From: Macrocystis pyrifera
Taxonomy: Eukaryota; Sar; Phaeophyceae; Laminariales; Laminariaceae
Reading direction: 5' to 3'
Length of the DNA: 64,000 nt
NCBI GenBank assembly: GCA_031763025.1
Contig: JASSKH010000024.1
Location: 6,693,523-6,757,522 of the forward strand
A program made the translations under genes and the position numbers. The notes beneath the pieces are model-generated. The model saw nothing but the letters and a program-made list of their open reading frames with translations. It ran no database searches and was not told the origin of the DNA. Of this stretch, positions 38,359-64,000 are shown piece after piece (the stretch's first letter is position 1; every line of letters begins with the position of its first letter).

Positions 38359-38463
38359 CTGCGGGGGTCCATGGTTAACGGGACCAAATTTTGTCAATAA
38401 AAATAGTTAAATATATAGGTGTTTATGTATACCATAGGTCCTATTAACTATGGACCCCCGTAA
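38359..38463 (-). mobile_element. TTACGGGGG MITE
   Basis: TCC-type arms, left TIR CTGCGGGGG, TA on both flanks; about 500 bp before TOG exon A. Confidence 0.9.
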
Positions 38464-38564
38464 TAATATATTTCCGACATATTGATGTATTAACCAACCA
38501 GCGACCCGTTGTCGTCCACGGGGCGGATTTAGTCTTGGCACGACCGAAACTATGCACACCTCCG

Positions 38565-38850
38565 ACAGGTAGCGATCTATCTGCAGATAGATAATTCATC
38601 TGCAGATCCTCGCCTGCGGTCGTTAAGAGGTTGTGCGTGATCTATCTTGTAGGGCAGATCCAACCTAGGAAACATGTGCTACGGCAGTATATACTCGTAG
38701 ATCATGCAGGTTATACGGGTCCCACCCGGCAACGTGAGCTAGATCATACAGATCATGTATACAAGGTGGGGAATAGATGATCTACCTGCCTTGAAAGATC
38801 TAGATCATCCAAGTGGGAATCGGTGGTCTGTAGATGACATGTTGATCATG
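38565..38850 (+). repeat. GATC-rich interspersed repeat
   Basis: GACAGGTAGCGATCTATCTG, AAGAGGTTGTGCGTGATCTA, CAGATCCAACCTAGGAAACA, CAAGTGGGAATCGGTGGTCTG. Ends ~110 bp before TOG exon A. Confidence 0.75.
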
Positions 38851-38957
38851 CTCTGGCCGAAGAGGTGTGAAATATCCCCTTGACGCTCAGTCCGTTAATA
38901 TATTTTCTTTTACAAAAAACAAAACAAAGCACTTTTTTGTCAATTATTCTCGTGCAG

Positions 38958-56089
<17,132 letters not shown>

Positions 56090-57390
56090 GGCGTCTTTTG
56101 GTACGCGGTTGGGGGGGGGGGCGATGAAGGCGAAGGTCGTTCGTTGGTTAGATGGTTGGTCGATGAGGCGTGCTATGTCCTAAGGGGTGCGTGTTCCTTT
56201 ATTTTATTGTTTGTTTCGGGTCGCCCTCTGGTGTGCTTACTCTCTCTTGAATAGCGTAGGCTTTGGGCCTTCCAACTGTAGTGCGAGAACGGACACATAT
56301 AGTACCATGCATTTCTTTTATCGCTCTCCGTTTTTTATTTCTAGCGCTCTGTTTTGTTTTTGTTCTTGCTCTGTTACAGTAGAACGTACGAAGCCCTTTT
56401 TGTTTTGGGCCCTTTTGCTCTCCTTTTCTGATTCCTGGGGTGTCTCGTGTGTCGCTATCCGTTTTTTTTTGGTCTTAAAGTTCTGCTGTTGGTTTTGTTA
56501 TCCTCCCTTGTCTCTTGTGTTCTAGTTTTGTACCCCCCCTCTCCTACCCTCCCCCCCCCGCGCGGCTCTTCTTCGTATTTGTTATTTATTGTGTTTTTTT
56601 TATTGCTGTCTCCGGCAAATATGTTTCAGCGATGGGGAGTGAAAGAGAGGGAATGCGTTCGATTTTCATTCATTTTTAGTCTAGTACCACCACTACTACT
56701 CATACTACTGCTTGCTGCCGTACTTTCCAGGCACTCTGGTAGCTGGTAGATATTACCCGGTATGGCGTTATTGCCCGATTTTTGTCTCGGGCGGGCGGGC
56801 GGGCGGGTTAGCACAGAGGGTGCAAGTGGGCACAGCGGTACTGCTTTAGGCAGGCAGGCTCGCAGGCCAAGAAAAACAAGGAAGAAAACACCCAACAATA
56901 CACCAACGTAATGCCCTTTGTTTACGAGCCGTTGTCGTCAGCTTCAACATGCCTCTGCGTAGGTAGTACAGTGGAGGTACGAGGAAATATATGTTTTGTA
57001 TGTACGGGAGAAGTTAACCAATCAGATCAACAGCACGGGTTGTTGCACCCGTACAAGTCTACGGATGCTAGCGGGGGGTTGCTACTGGAGCAACCCCGGG
57101 GGTCTGCCCCTCCATCCACTCCCCTTTTTGCTCCCAGCGGGCGTGGGGTGCGCATTAGAAGCAAAATGATACCGGTAACTTTGTTTTTTGGCCCATGAAC
57201 CATGAACACATACTTACGTACCAGGTTTCTACCTAACTGCATGTACGTACATGGTGAATGCGCAACATGAACAGAAGCACCACGCGAACAAGGGCATGCC
57301 CACATATAACGGTCTACCTGCTACAGTAGATCGTCTATATATTATGTACGTATGATATATACCGGTATATAGTATTATATACCAGGTATG

Positions 57391-57615
57391 TTTGATCAGC
57401 ACTTTTACTTTCCAGCTTAACTCGTAGGACGGTTTTACCCTCAGCGATCTTCTGGACGAGCCGTGGTCCCAGGTGCCTTTCCCTTCCCCCCGCTACGTGT
57501 CTTCAATTTTTTCGCGCAGAGGGTTCAGCATTCACATACTCACTGCTCGTCCATTTTCATCGAATGTAGCTGACTCACGCTCTCTCGGTTTCCGCTAATC
57601 AACTGTTTATTCAAG
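57391..57615 (+). repeat. Dispersed 240-bp repeat, copy 2
   Basis: GATCAGCACTTTTACTTTCC, AACTCGTAGGACGGTTTTAC, CGATCTTCTGGACGAGCCG. Same strand as copy 1; no shared open frame. Confidence 0.75.
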
Positions 57616-57674
57616 AAAAAGTCCCTACGAGTACGCACTCGGTGAGACTCGACCCTACGAAATAGATCTTCTTA

Positions 57675-57779
57675 TTGCGAGAGTCCATAGTTAACGGGAC
57701 CAAATTTTGTTAGTAAAAATAGGTAAATATATAGGTTTTTATGTATACCATAGGTCCTATTAACTATGGATCCCCGTAA
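57675..57779 (-). mobile_element. TTACGGGGG MITE
   Basis: TCC-type arms; left TIR TTGCGAGAG; TA on both flanks. Confidence 0.85.
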
Positions 57780-57799
57780 TAGGTATATCCTGTATTTAT

Positions 57800-58055
57800 T
57801 TGCCCTTCGTTGTCGTGATATTTTGGGGAAGAAGAGCCGGATCATACAGTAGATCGTCTATTAATCTTAATACTACTACTGTATGTATTAGATCCTGTAT
57901 TTTTTTGCCGTTGTTGTGAGATTCTGGGCCAAGAAGAGCTGGATCATACAGATAGATAGATATATCTGTACTGTAAGTAGTCTCTTGTGCTTATTTGCCG
58001 TTGTTATGAGATTTTGGGCAAATAGGAGAGCCAGATCATACAGATAGATGCCACC
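57800..58055. repeat. Three ~105-bp direct repeats (GGATCATACAGATAGAT)
   Basis: Each unit reads TTTGCCGTTGTTGTGAGAT, TTTTGGGC.AAGAAGAGC, GGATCATACAGATAGAT; related to the GATC-rich family. Confidence 0.7.
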
Positions 58056-58424
58056 CGCGGTGAATGTGTGCGCAAGAGAACCGTCCCATGCACAGACAAC
58101 ACAGGTGACAAACACCATCCGGCAAAACACGATCCACAGACAGAGCCGGGAATATATATGTATGTATGTGAAGGTATTACCTACTGAGCTATATATAGGG
58201 ACAAAAGACCGATCGATTACCCAGGCCAGGTGGATATCCTGTCGTAGCATTGCGGCGCGTATATGGTTTGGGATCAATGAGGCCTCTCTGCTGCGATCAG
58301 CCGGAGACTCTCACCCAGGGTTGCTGCCCCCGCGTTAATTGTCTGACAATCAACGCGGCACCTCGTCGCAGAGAGCAGCTTGCTTAAAACAACATATTGC
58401 TGTGTGCCAGTGCCCAGCCCTGAA

Positions 58425-58550
58425 AATCTGAGTCTAATTCCAAGTGTTTTCCCCCCACAACGGGGAGTGCGTGCAGTCGTCCTAAAGGGGTTTCTACCGC
58501 AATTCCGGGTGTTCTGTCCCCTGAACGGGAGTGCAGTCCTAACAAAGGGT
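58425..58550. repeat. Palindromic ACTGCAGTCC element, two right halves
   Basis: Two successive copies of ...AATTCC(A/G)(A/G)GTGTT...GGGAGTGC.GCAGTC.TCCTAA, about 65 bp apart. Confidence 0.5.
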
Positions 58551-60087
58551 TTATTGTGACTGCATCCGGACTTTCACCCTGAGGTGAATGTACAGCGTAC
58601 GGCAGCAGCAGTGCCACCACTGCACGTACGGCAGCAGCAGTGCCACCGCAGTGAGTGCAGTGGTAGAAGTTAAAAGGGAAAAGAGGAAAAAATATGGCTT
58701 GTTGTCCTACAAAAAAAAGTACACCAGCCGTGATTCGAACCTCAGCGGAACCGCGAGGACACACCGACAAGGAAAACCGCAGGGACACAGCACACAATGC
58801 ACAACTCGCTGCTCGCTACACACAACACACACCCGGCAGAGACCTGGGTGCAACGACACAAAGATTCACAAGCACGCAAGACCAGACAAGACACAAGACA
58901 CAACAAGTGAAGACGCAACGACGCAACGACACGACGTCAAGCGTCAAGATTCAAGATTACGCCGCATTGTTTTAGAGCCAATGGCAAACGCGCCGCATTA
59001 TATGCAGTTATGCCGCATTTCCAAGTTTCGAGCCTGGCCCGGTCTACCACGGTCTACGAGCACAACAACAGCAGTCTACCGTCCCGGCTGATCTCCCTCT
59101 TGCTGCACGGCCTACGCTGGAGTCTTGATCCCGACCCAAGGAGGAAGAAGGTGCGTCCCTGCGAGTGCCCCTAGGTTTCTCTGTATGACTGCCACGTGTC
59201 GCCAAGCTTCATGTTGAACCTTCTCCTGGCACGAGAAAATATCATGCGATACGTACGAGTGCGCGTACCTGTACTGCGAGGTGATATACCCGTACCTTGT
59301 AACAATATACCGAAATCACGGGTTCACCACTGCATTATACCTCATGGTACAAGTATCGTCGTGCTGACCATCGGGTACCATGCAGGGGGGTCGCTGACCC
59401 AGGTCGTCGATGAGAAGTGTCAAATACGCGCGGCCGACGCACCAGAGGGTGTCACGCAGCTTGCAGATTTGGCGTACATTGGCCATTTCTGGCTGCTGTA
59501 GAGCTCACAAAGCACGTTTTTTTTTCACAGCAAGTCGCACGAAAGAGATCATGCGGGCAGAACTACTGGCTAGATGTAAAAGTATTATTAGTAGGCACCT
59601 GGTATTGATATCGCTTTTTTTTCCTCACAATAAATACGAGTCAAGAGAGAACATGCGCATACTTTTGAACCTCGGACTCCGTGAGGGTGCTATTTTTTCT
59701 CCACGTCGTGACCGAGAGAGGCATCCCACGCCCGCCCTACTCGTATGCATGTACTACTACTGCTGAATTAGATCGAATAAGGACATATATCTGATCGGTT
59801 CAAGTGCAGCAGCAAATGTGTGCTGCGCCTTGGCCTGTTGGTCGACGGCCCAACAGGAGGACAGCAGTTAGTTTGTCTCTTCTCGTGCTTCTTTTTCAGT
59901 GAGTACACTATCACACTATCATAGCACAAAAAACTTCAGTTTGCGGCGGCCGTGATTATAAGTGGTACCGGTATATCGAAAAGTGAACAACAACCTGAAA
60001 AAAACAAAACGAAAGCAACAACAGAGAACACTTCAGATTTTTGCCGGATTTACGTCGCCCTTCTTCCGGGGGGAACCCAAAATATTA

Positions 60088-60171
60088 TACCGCTCTAGAC
60101 GGAATTATAAGGAGCGTGTACATCTGAATTTGAATACCACTCGGTTCTTATAATTCCGCCCAGAGTGCATA
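60088..60171. mobile_element. CCACTCTGG MITE
   Basis: CCGCTCTAGACGGAATTATA ... TTATAATTCCGCCCAGAGTGC; TA near both ends. Confidence 0.7.
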
Positions 60172-60322
60172 CTTTTCACGCATCGGACAGATCATGATCT
60201 ACCTCAGCACGATACATCAGTAGATCATCTAGATCCTATAATATTTTCCGCGTTATGGGATGTTGTGCGAGAGAGCCGTGTCATGCAGATCTCGCCCGGC
60301 AAACACGATCTTGTTCTTATTA

Positions 60323-60401
60323 CCACTCTGTCCCGAAATATAGGTATCATTTATGCACTAATATTAAATACAAACAGTATTTGCATTTAGGTACATAGTG
60401 G
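60323..60401. mobile_element. CCACTCTGG MITE
   Basis: TA then CCACTCTGTCCCGAAATATA ... GGTACATAGTGG. Confidence 0.55.
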
Positions 60402-60408
60402 TGCTATT

Positions 60409-60441
60409 TTACGGGGGAACGTAGTACCAACCAGGACCAAC
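60409..60441. mobile_element. MITE left-end fragment
   Basis: TTACGGGGGAACGTAGTA then diverges; abuts the right end of a CCACTCTG element. Confidence 0.5.
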
Positions 60442-61258
60442 ATATGCGTATGTCATGAGTGCCACATAGAGGAGGGGACGTACGTAGGGATTTCGATGCT
60501 GGCTATTAATAGGGCACGCTTCTTCCTTGGTAAAGTTCTTTCTTGTGGGCTTATGATGTTATGATACTGCCTTGAATGAGGTTGAAAGCCCGGTAATTAC
60601 CTGGGTTCAGGCATTGGGATCGTATTTGTAGTACTTGGAAGGCGTATCTTAGATGGAAAACCAGGGGTTTTCCCAGCGAGGCACGAGCCTTGCCCTCAGT
60701 CTCCACGTGCACGAAAGGAGCAAAGCTGCTCTTCTTCTATCTGTGATATGAGCAAACAACACACGTGAGTCCCAACGAGTAGCTGCTCAATAGGCGAACC
60801 TGTCAAGGGATACAAAGTGTCCCAACCTTGATCTTAACATGATGCTGTAATCGTCCTTTTCTTTCGTCGTCACTTGAAAAAATAAAAATAACAAATTGAG
60901 ACAGGGGTGCACGGCAAAAAAGAAACGACACCACACACGTGAAAAGGTTGAAAAAGAAATGAAAAACGATCGGTGAGGTTGGTTTTCCTGGATGAATGTA
61001 CCAAAAAAAAAACTTTGCTTTTTGTCTTATTTTGCGTTGCGTTGTTTTGTTTTGATTTGGCTTGTTTTGCTTTGTTTTGCTCTGTTCCAGTACCAGTATT
61101 GCTTTGTTTTGTTTTGATCGTTTGGTTTATTTGTGTTTTGCGGGTAGTACACCCCACCTGCCTGGTTCTCGAAAATGGACACGCAGTGAGGTACCGGATT
61201 TTGTTTTTTACGTCCACCCGCGACTGATACGAAAAAAAAATCGTAGGAAAATTACATA

Positions 61259-61333
61259 GCACCATTTTGTCCGGAGACACAAGGACCGTTTGGATACTGT
61301 AATCATACTACTATCCAAAAAGTCCTTGTGTTG
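61259..61333. mobile_element. CCACTCTGG MITE, degraded
   Basis: ACCATTTTGTCCGGAGACAC, GGACCGTTTGGA ... TCCAAAAAGTCCTTGTG: inner arms pair well, outer ends lost. Confidence 0.5.
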
Positions 61334-61696
61334 CGCGTGCATACAGGCCCGGCGGGAAACAAATAAATGACTCAGGAACCGGCCCCATGTGAAAGACACT
61401 TGTTGGAAAACCCGCCCAGTACGTAGTCTCATGTTACCAGCAGGCGAGGCGTCCAGGTTGTTGTCCCTTACTGTCGACCCCCCGCCCCCGCTTCGGTCTC
61501 TGCTCCGACCTCTCGCCCGCTCCGCCCGATCGCCTGTCCACCAGAGCCCATACCGAGAACCGCAGACACGAAGCGCAGAAACAATACCAGGTATATTCTA
61601 CTCCTACCGACTGCTAGCACTCGAGGTGAAGCGAGAGCCGCTAGAAAAAAGGCGGAAGCTAAATAATCAACAGCGGCGACATCAGCCGGGACGGTG

Positions 61697-62446
61697 ATGG
61701 CGGACTCTAAGCCAGCGGCGGCTGCGACTGCTGAGCAGGCGGCAACTGGGCAAGCGGCAGGGGCAGCAGGAGCGGCAGGAGCGGCAGCGGCGGATGGTTC
61801 GGGTGATTTGAGCAACAACGGCGGCGGGGAAGGAGGAGGAGAAAATGATTTTCTGGTATCGACCGCTGGGCACCTGCTCCGCTGCAGCGTGCACTTTCTC
61901 TCTTGGGCCGGAGACGCTATCGGCGAACCTGTTCAGGGGGGGGGGGGAAAGCGGACGAGAGGGGAAAAGAAGAGGGGGGGGGGAGGGGGAGGGGGCTGTC
62001 GATCCGGCGCTAGCGGGCCCTGCAGGGGTGGGGGAGGGAGGGGGGGTGCGGGAAGGGAGGGAGAGGGGAAGAAGCGGAGGGAGGGGAGGGAGGAGAGAGA
62101 GGAGGAGGAGGAGGAGGAGGAGGAGGAGGAGGGGGGGGGGGGGGGGGGCGGAGGGCAAGGGGGGGAGGAAAGCGCGTGGGTCGTCGCCAGTGCTCGCTCA
62201 CCCCGACGATGCGGAGCTCCACAACGACCCTCCCCTTTTCCCGATCGGGGAAGGGGTTGTGGGGTTTTGGGCCCCCCTCTTGCTGTGCGTGTTTGCGCTG
62301 ACGGCCATGACAACCTTCGGAGCCGGGCTGAACGCCGGTTTTCATCTCGGAGCTAGAAACGAGAGGGGGGCGAGTGGACGCATGACGGTGCTCCTGGACG
62401 AGTGCGAGCAGAGCGGGTATTTTGGTGGTCTACGGGCTCGTTACAG
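61697..62446 (+). CDS. First exon of an unidentified protein with hydrophobic segments
   Basis: An ATG in a compact GC-rich context opens an Ala/Gly-rich N-terminus (MADSKPAAAATAEQAA), then ENDFLVSTAGHLLRCSV and FLSWAGDAIGEPV. After about 250 bp of G-rich low complexity the other frame carries HNDPPLFPIGEGVVGFWAPL, LLCVFALTAMTTFGAGLNA (probable membrane segment) and MTVLLDECEQSGYF, ending at donor TACAG-GTGTGC. Either the G runs hide a frameshift or a short intron lies between (possible acceptor CGCCAG near 62188). No family recognised; downstream exons were not found before the window ends. Confidence 0.45.
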
Positions 62447-62720
62447 GTGTGCACGAGGGCCAAACAAAAATTAAAATTAGGAGCACAAGGACAACTTACA
62501 CAGCATATTCAACAGCATGTATATGGTGTAATAGAAGGCTTCGTTTGGATAGGTGATTGTTATCAAAGCCCCTTAGTTTTGGATTGGTGATGGCCGTGAA
62601 TTGCTTGGTTTTGGGTAGGCGATTGGGTGAAAAAAACTCTTACGAGCAGCCCAACAGACTGATACCTTAGCAAACGGCGTCGACGGCAGGACGATAAGAG
62701 AGAATGGTGTGCATACACTA

Positions 62721-62825
62721 TTACGGAGGACCATAGTAAATAGCACCTACGGTACACACAAAAACCTATATATTTCCCATTTTTTACGAACAAAATTTGG
62801 TCCTATTTACTATGGCCCCCCGAAA
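62721..62825 (+). mobile_element. TTACGGGGG MITE
   Basis: ACC-type arms; TIRs TTACGGAGG and CCCCCGAAA; TA on both flanks. Confidence 0.9.
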
Positions 62826-62826
62826 T

Positions 62827-64000
62827 AGTGCGGGGGCGACACCTGGCGCCGCAAGAAGGCACTGCCCGTCACCCCCGACAGGATCACTCAAAGTGCCCAC
62901 ACGCAGTTAGAAAAAAGGGGGATGCACACGCTCATGCACGTAAAACAGCTCCTACTGTAGTACAAGCGCGGCGACGTATATATATATATATACGTGCCTG
63001 AGTGGCATGTATTCGAAACCCGGTGTGATTACACGCGCAGGTTCGGGCCCTGCCTTCGACGCCTAGCGTAGCGATAAGCAGGGTGGGGCACAGAAGTATA
63101 TCCCTGGCCAGGTTTGCCCATTAAGCAGGTTCTCGTCGTTGCTCGCGTGTGTTGATTGCTTGGAGACAGAAGAAGAGCAGTGTTTTCCCTTTCAGCACGA
63201 TGGAAGGCTGAAAGGCAGAGGACTCATAGAATCCTCGCACTGAGACAGGCCCCTGGCTTGTTTCCCACCCGAGATAACCCCCCCAAGCAATACAGATACG
63301 TTCCCGATACCTGCACGCAGGTGGTTACCAGGCGATACCGTATCAGTGGTCAGGCATTTATATCAGGGGGGGTTATTTCGTACTCACCCCCTGGTTTTGG
63401 CCGTTACGGGGTCGTCACAGGTTATATAGGCCAAAACTGGATAAAACAGGAAAACACATACCAAGCAGTATAATTTCAAACAATATGTGGCAAGGCGTTT
63501 TCCCGGAGCGGGGGATTTTTATGGCGTATCCCCTAGTTTTTACCGTCGAGGGCTGTTAACTTTTTCGGGGGGGGGGGTGTTCGCATTTACGCTTTCTGTC
63601 AAGTGGTCAAAGTACCGCCATCATCCGATATATTTTTCAGGTATCTTACACAAGTGTTTCGTGTTCCCCCCTTACGACCCATGTGGCAATATATACACCA
63701 CGAAACTCCGTTCACAGCGCACGCACACAATAATGTTTTTCGTCAGTTTTTTTTTTTTTTTGGAATACGTAACCGCGCCGAACAAGTCACGCAGCATATA
63801 TATATATATGGATTGCCCACCAGCCGTGAGGAAAACCAACCGAATGAAGCGCCACGCCGGAAGTACCGTAAGCACAGTGAGTTACACACACAATTGGAGT
63901 TCAACTCCTCCGTGCACTGGGATGTTTATAAAGTTTTTCACTTCTTTTTTTTTCAGCCCTTTTTTAGGGGCACTTCTTCTTCGTGGAAACTTTCACTTCT
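62827..64000. other. No gene resolved at the right edge
   Basis: Presumably intron of the gene starting at 61697. A perfect 5-bp stem around TTCGGGC (63041-63057, GCAGG...CCTGC) looks like a tRNA T-arm but no full tRNA folds. Confidence 0.4.

Larger units (their letters stand above)
56090..61690. other. Intergenic after the TOG/CAP-Gly gene
   Basis: T-rich 3' flank (56170-56560), then repeats listed separately. A short plus-strand frame at 59390-59501 (VVDEKCQIRAADAPEG, then a stop) could be a terminal exon but is not supported further. A B-box-like motif on the minus strand at 58730-58745 (GGTTCGAATCAC) hints at a tRNA-derived SINE relic. Confidence 0.4.

Noticed and set aside
62976-63061. 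Possible tRNA (TGCCTGAGTGGC with a T-arm GCAGG-TTCGGGC-CCTGC)
   Set aside because: The 7 bases after the T-stem do not pair with any 5' acceptor, and the anticodon arm does not fold.

Overview
This is a repeat-rich eukaryotic nuclear window. It has multi-exon genes with GT-AG introns up to about 9 kb, no operons, and very dense transposable-element debris. Long G/C homopolymers and Ala-, Gly- and Ser-rich proteins, a LINE-type retroelement and abundant MITEs fit a stramenopile alga, most likely a brown alga. That assignment is an inference from style, not from a diagnostic gene.

Layout. (1) About 4.6-21 kb, minus strand: a gene for a universal stress protein (USP)-like protein. I rebuilt it as seven exons whose splice phases all agree (20.8-21.0, 19.78-19.92, 18.73-19.33, 15.58-15.86, 14.04-14.15, 13.84-13.98 and 4.6-4.83 kb). 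Its introns range from 59 bp to about 9 kb and are full of repeats. (2) About 21-38.9 kb: no convincing host gene, only repeats, MITEs and a Ty3/Gypsy-like integrase relic. (3) 38.96-56.09 kb, plus strand: a gene with a CLASP-type TOG domain over four phase-0 exons, a low-complexity basic Ser/Thr/Pro/Gly linker, a CAP-Gly domain and a charged coiled-coil and acidic tail. A TOG plus CAP-Gly protein is the most interesting host gene here. (4) 61.70-62.45 kb, plus strand: first exon of an unidentified protein with hydrophobic segments, continuing beyond what I can resolve.

Mobile elements. Four 5'-truncated LINE 3' ends and a roughly 500-bp SINE-like family share the 3' motif ATGAGTAC(A/G)C followed by poly(C), not poly(A). 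Copies repeatedly sit directly after another C tract and form head-to-tail arrays joined by C runs, which suggests integration into C/G tracts or template jumping. A 105-bp MITE family with TIR TTACGGGGG is present in about 27 copies. Two empty/filled-site comparisons inside the window show TA target-site duplication. A second TA-flanked MITE family has CC...GG ends. The solitary motif TACC(A/T)GGTA is scattered throughout, and one instance is an exact 7-bp insertion relative to a paralogous LINE copy; it may be an excision footprint of such elements. A GATC-rich interspersed repeat with associated satellites, several tandem repeats and other inverted-repeat elements fill most of the rest.

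Limits: exon ends come from reading frames, splice consensus and phase only. G/C runs inside exons make the frame unreliable in places. First exons of both large genes are not identified.
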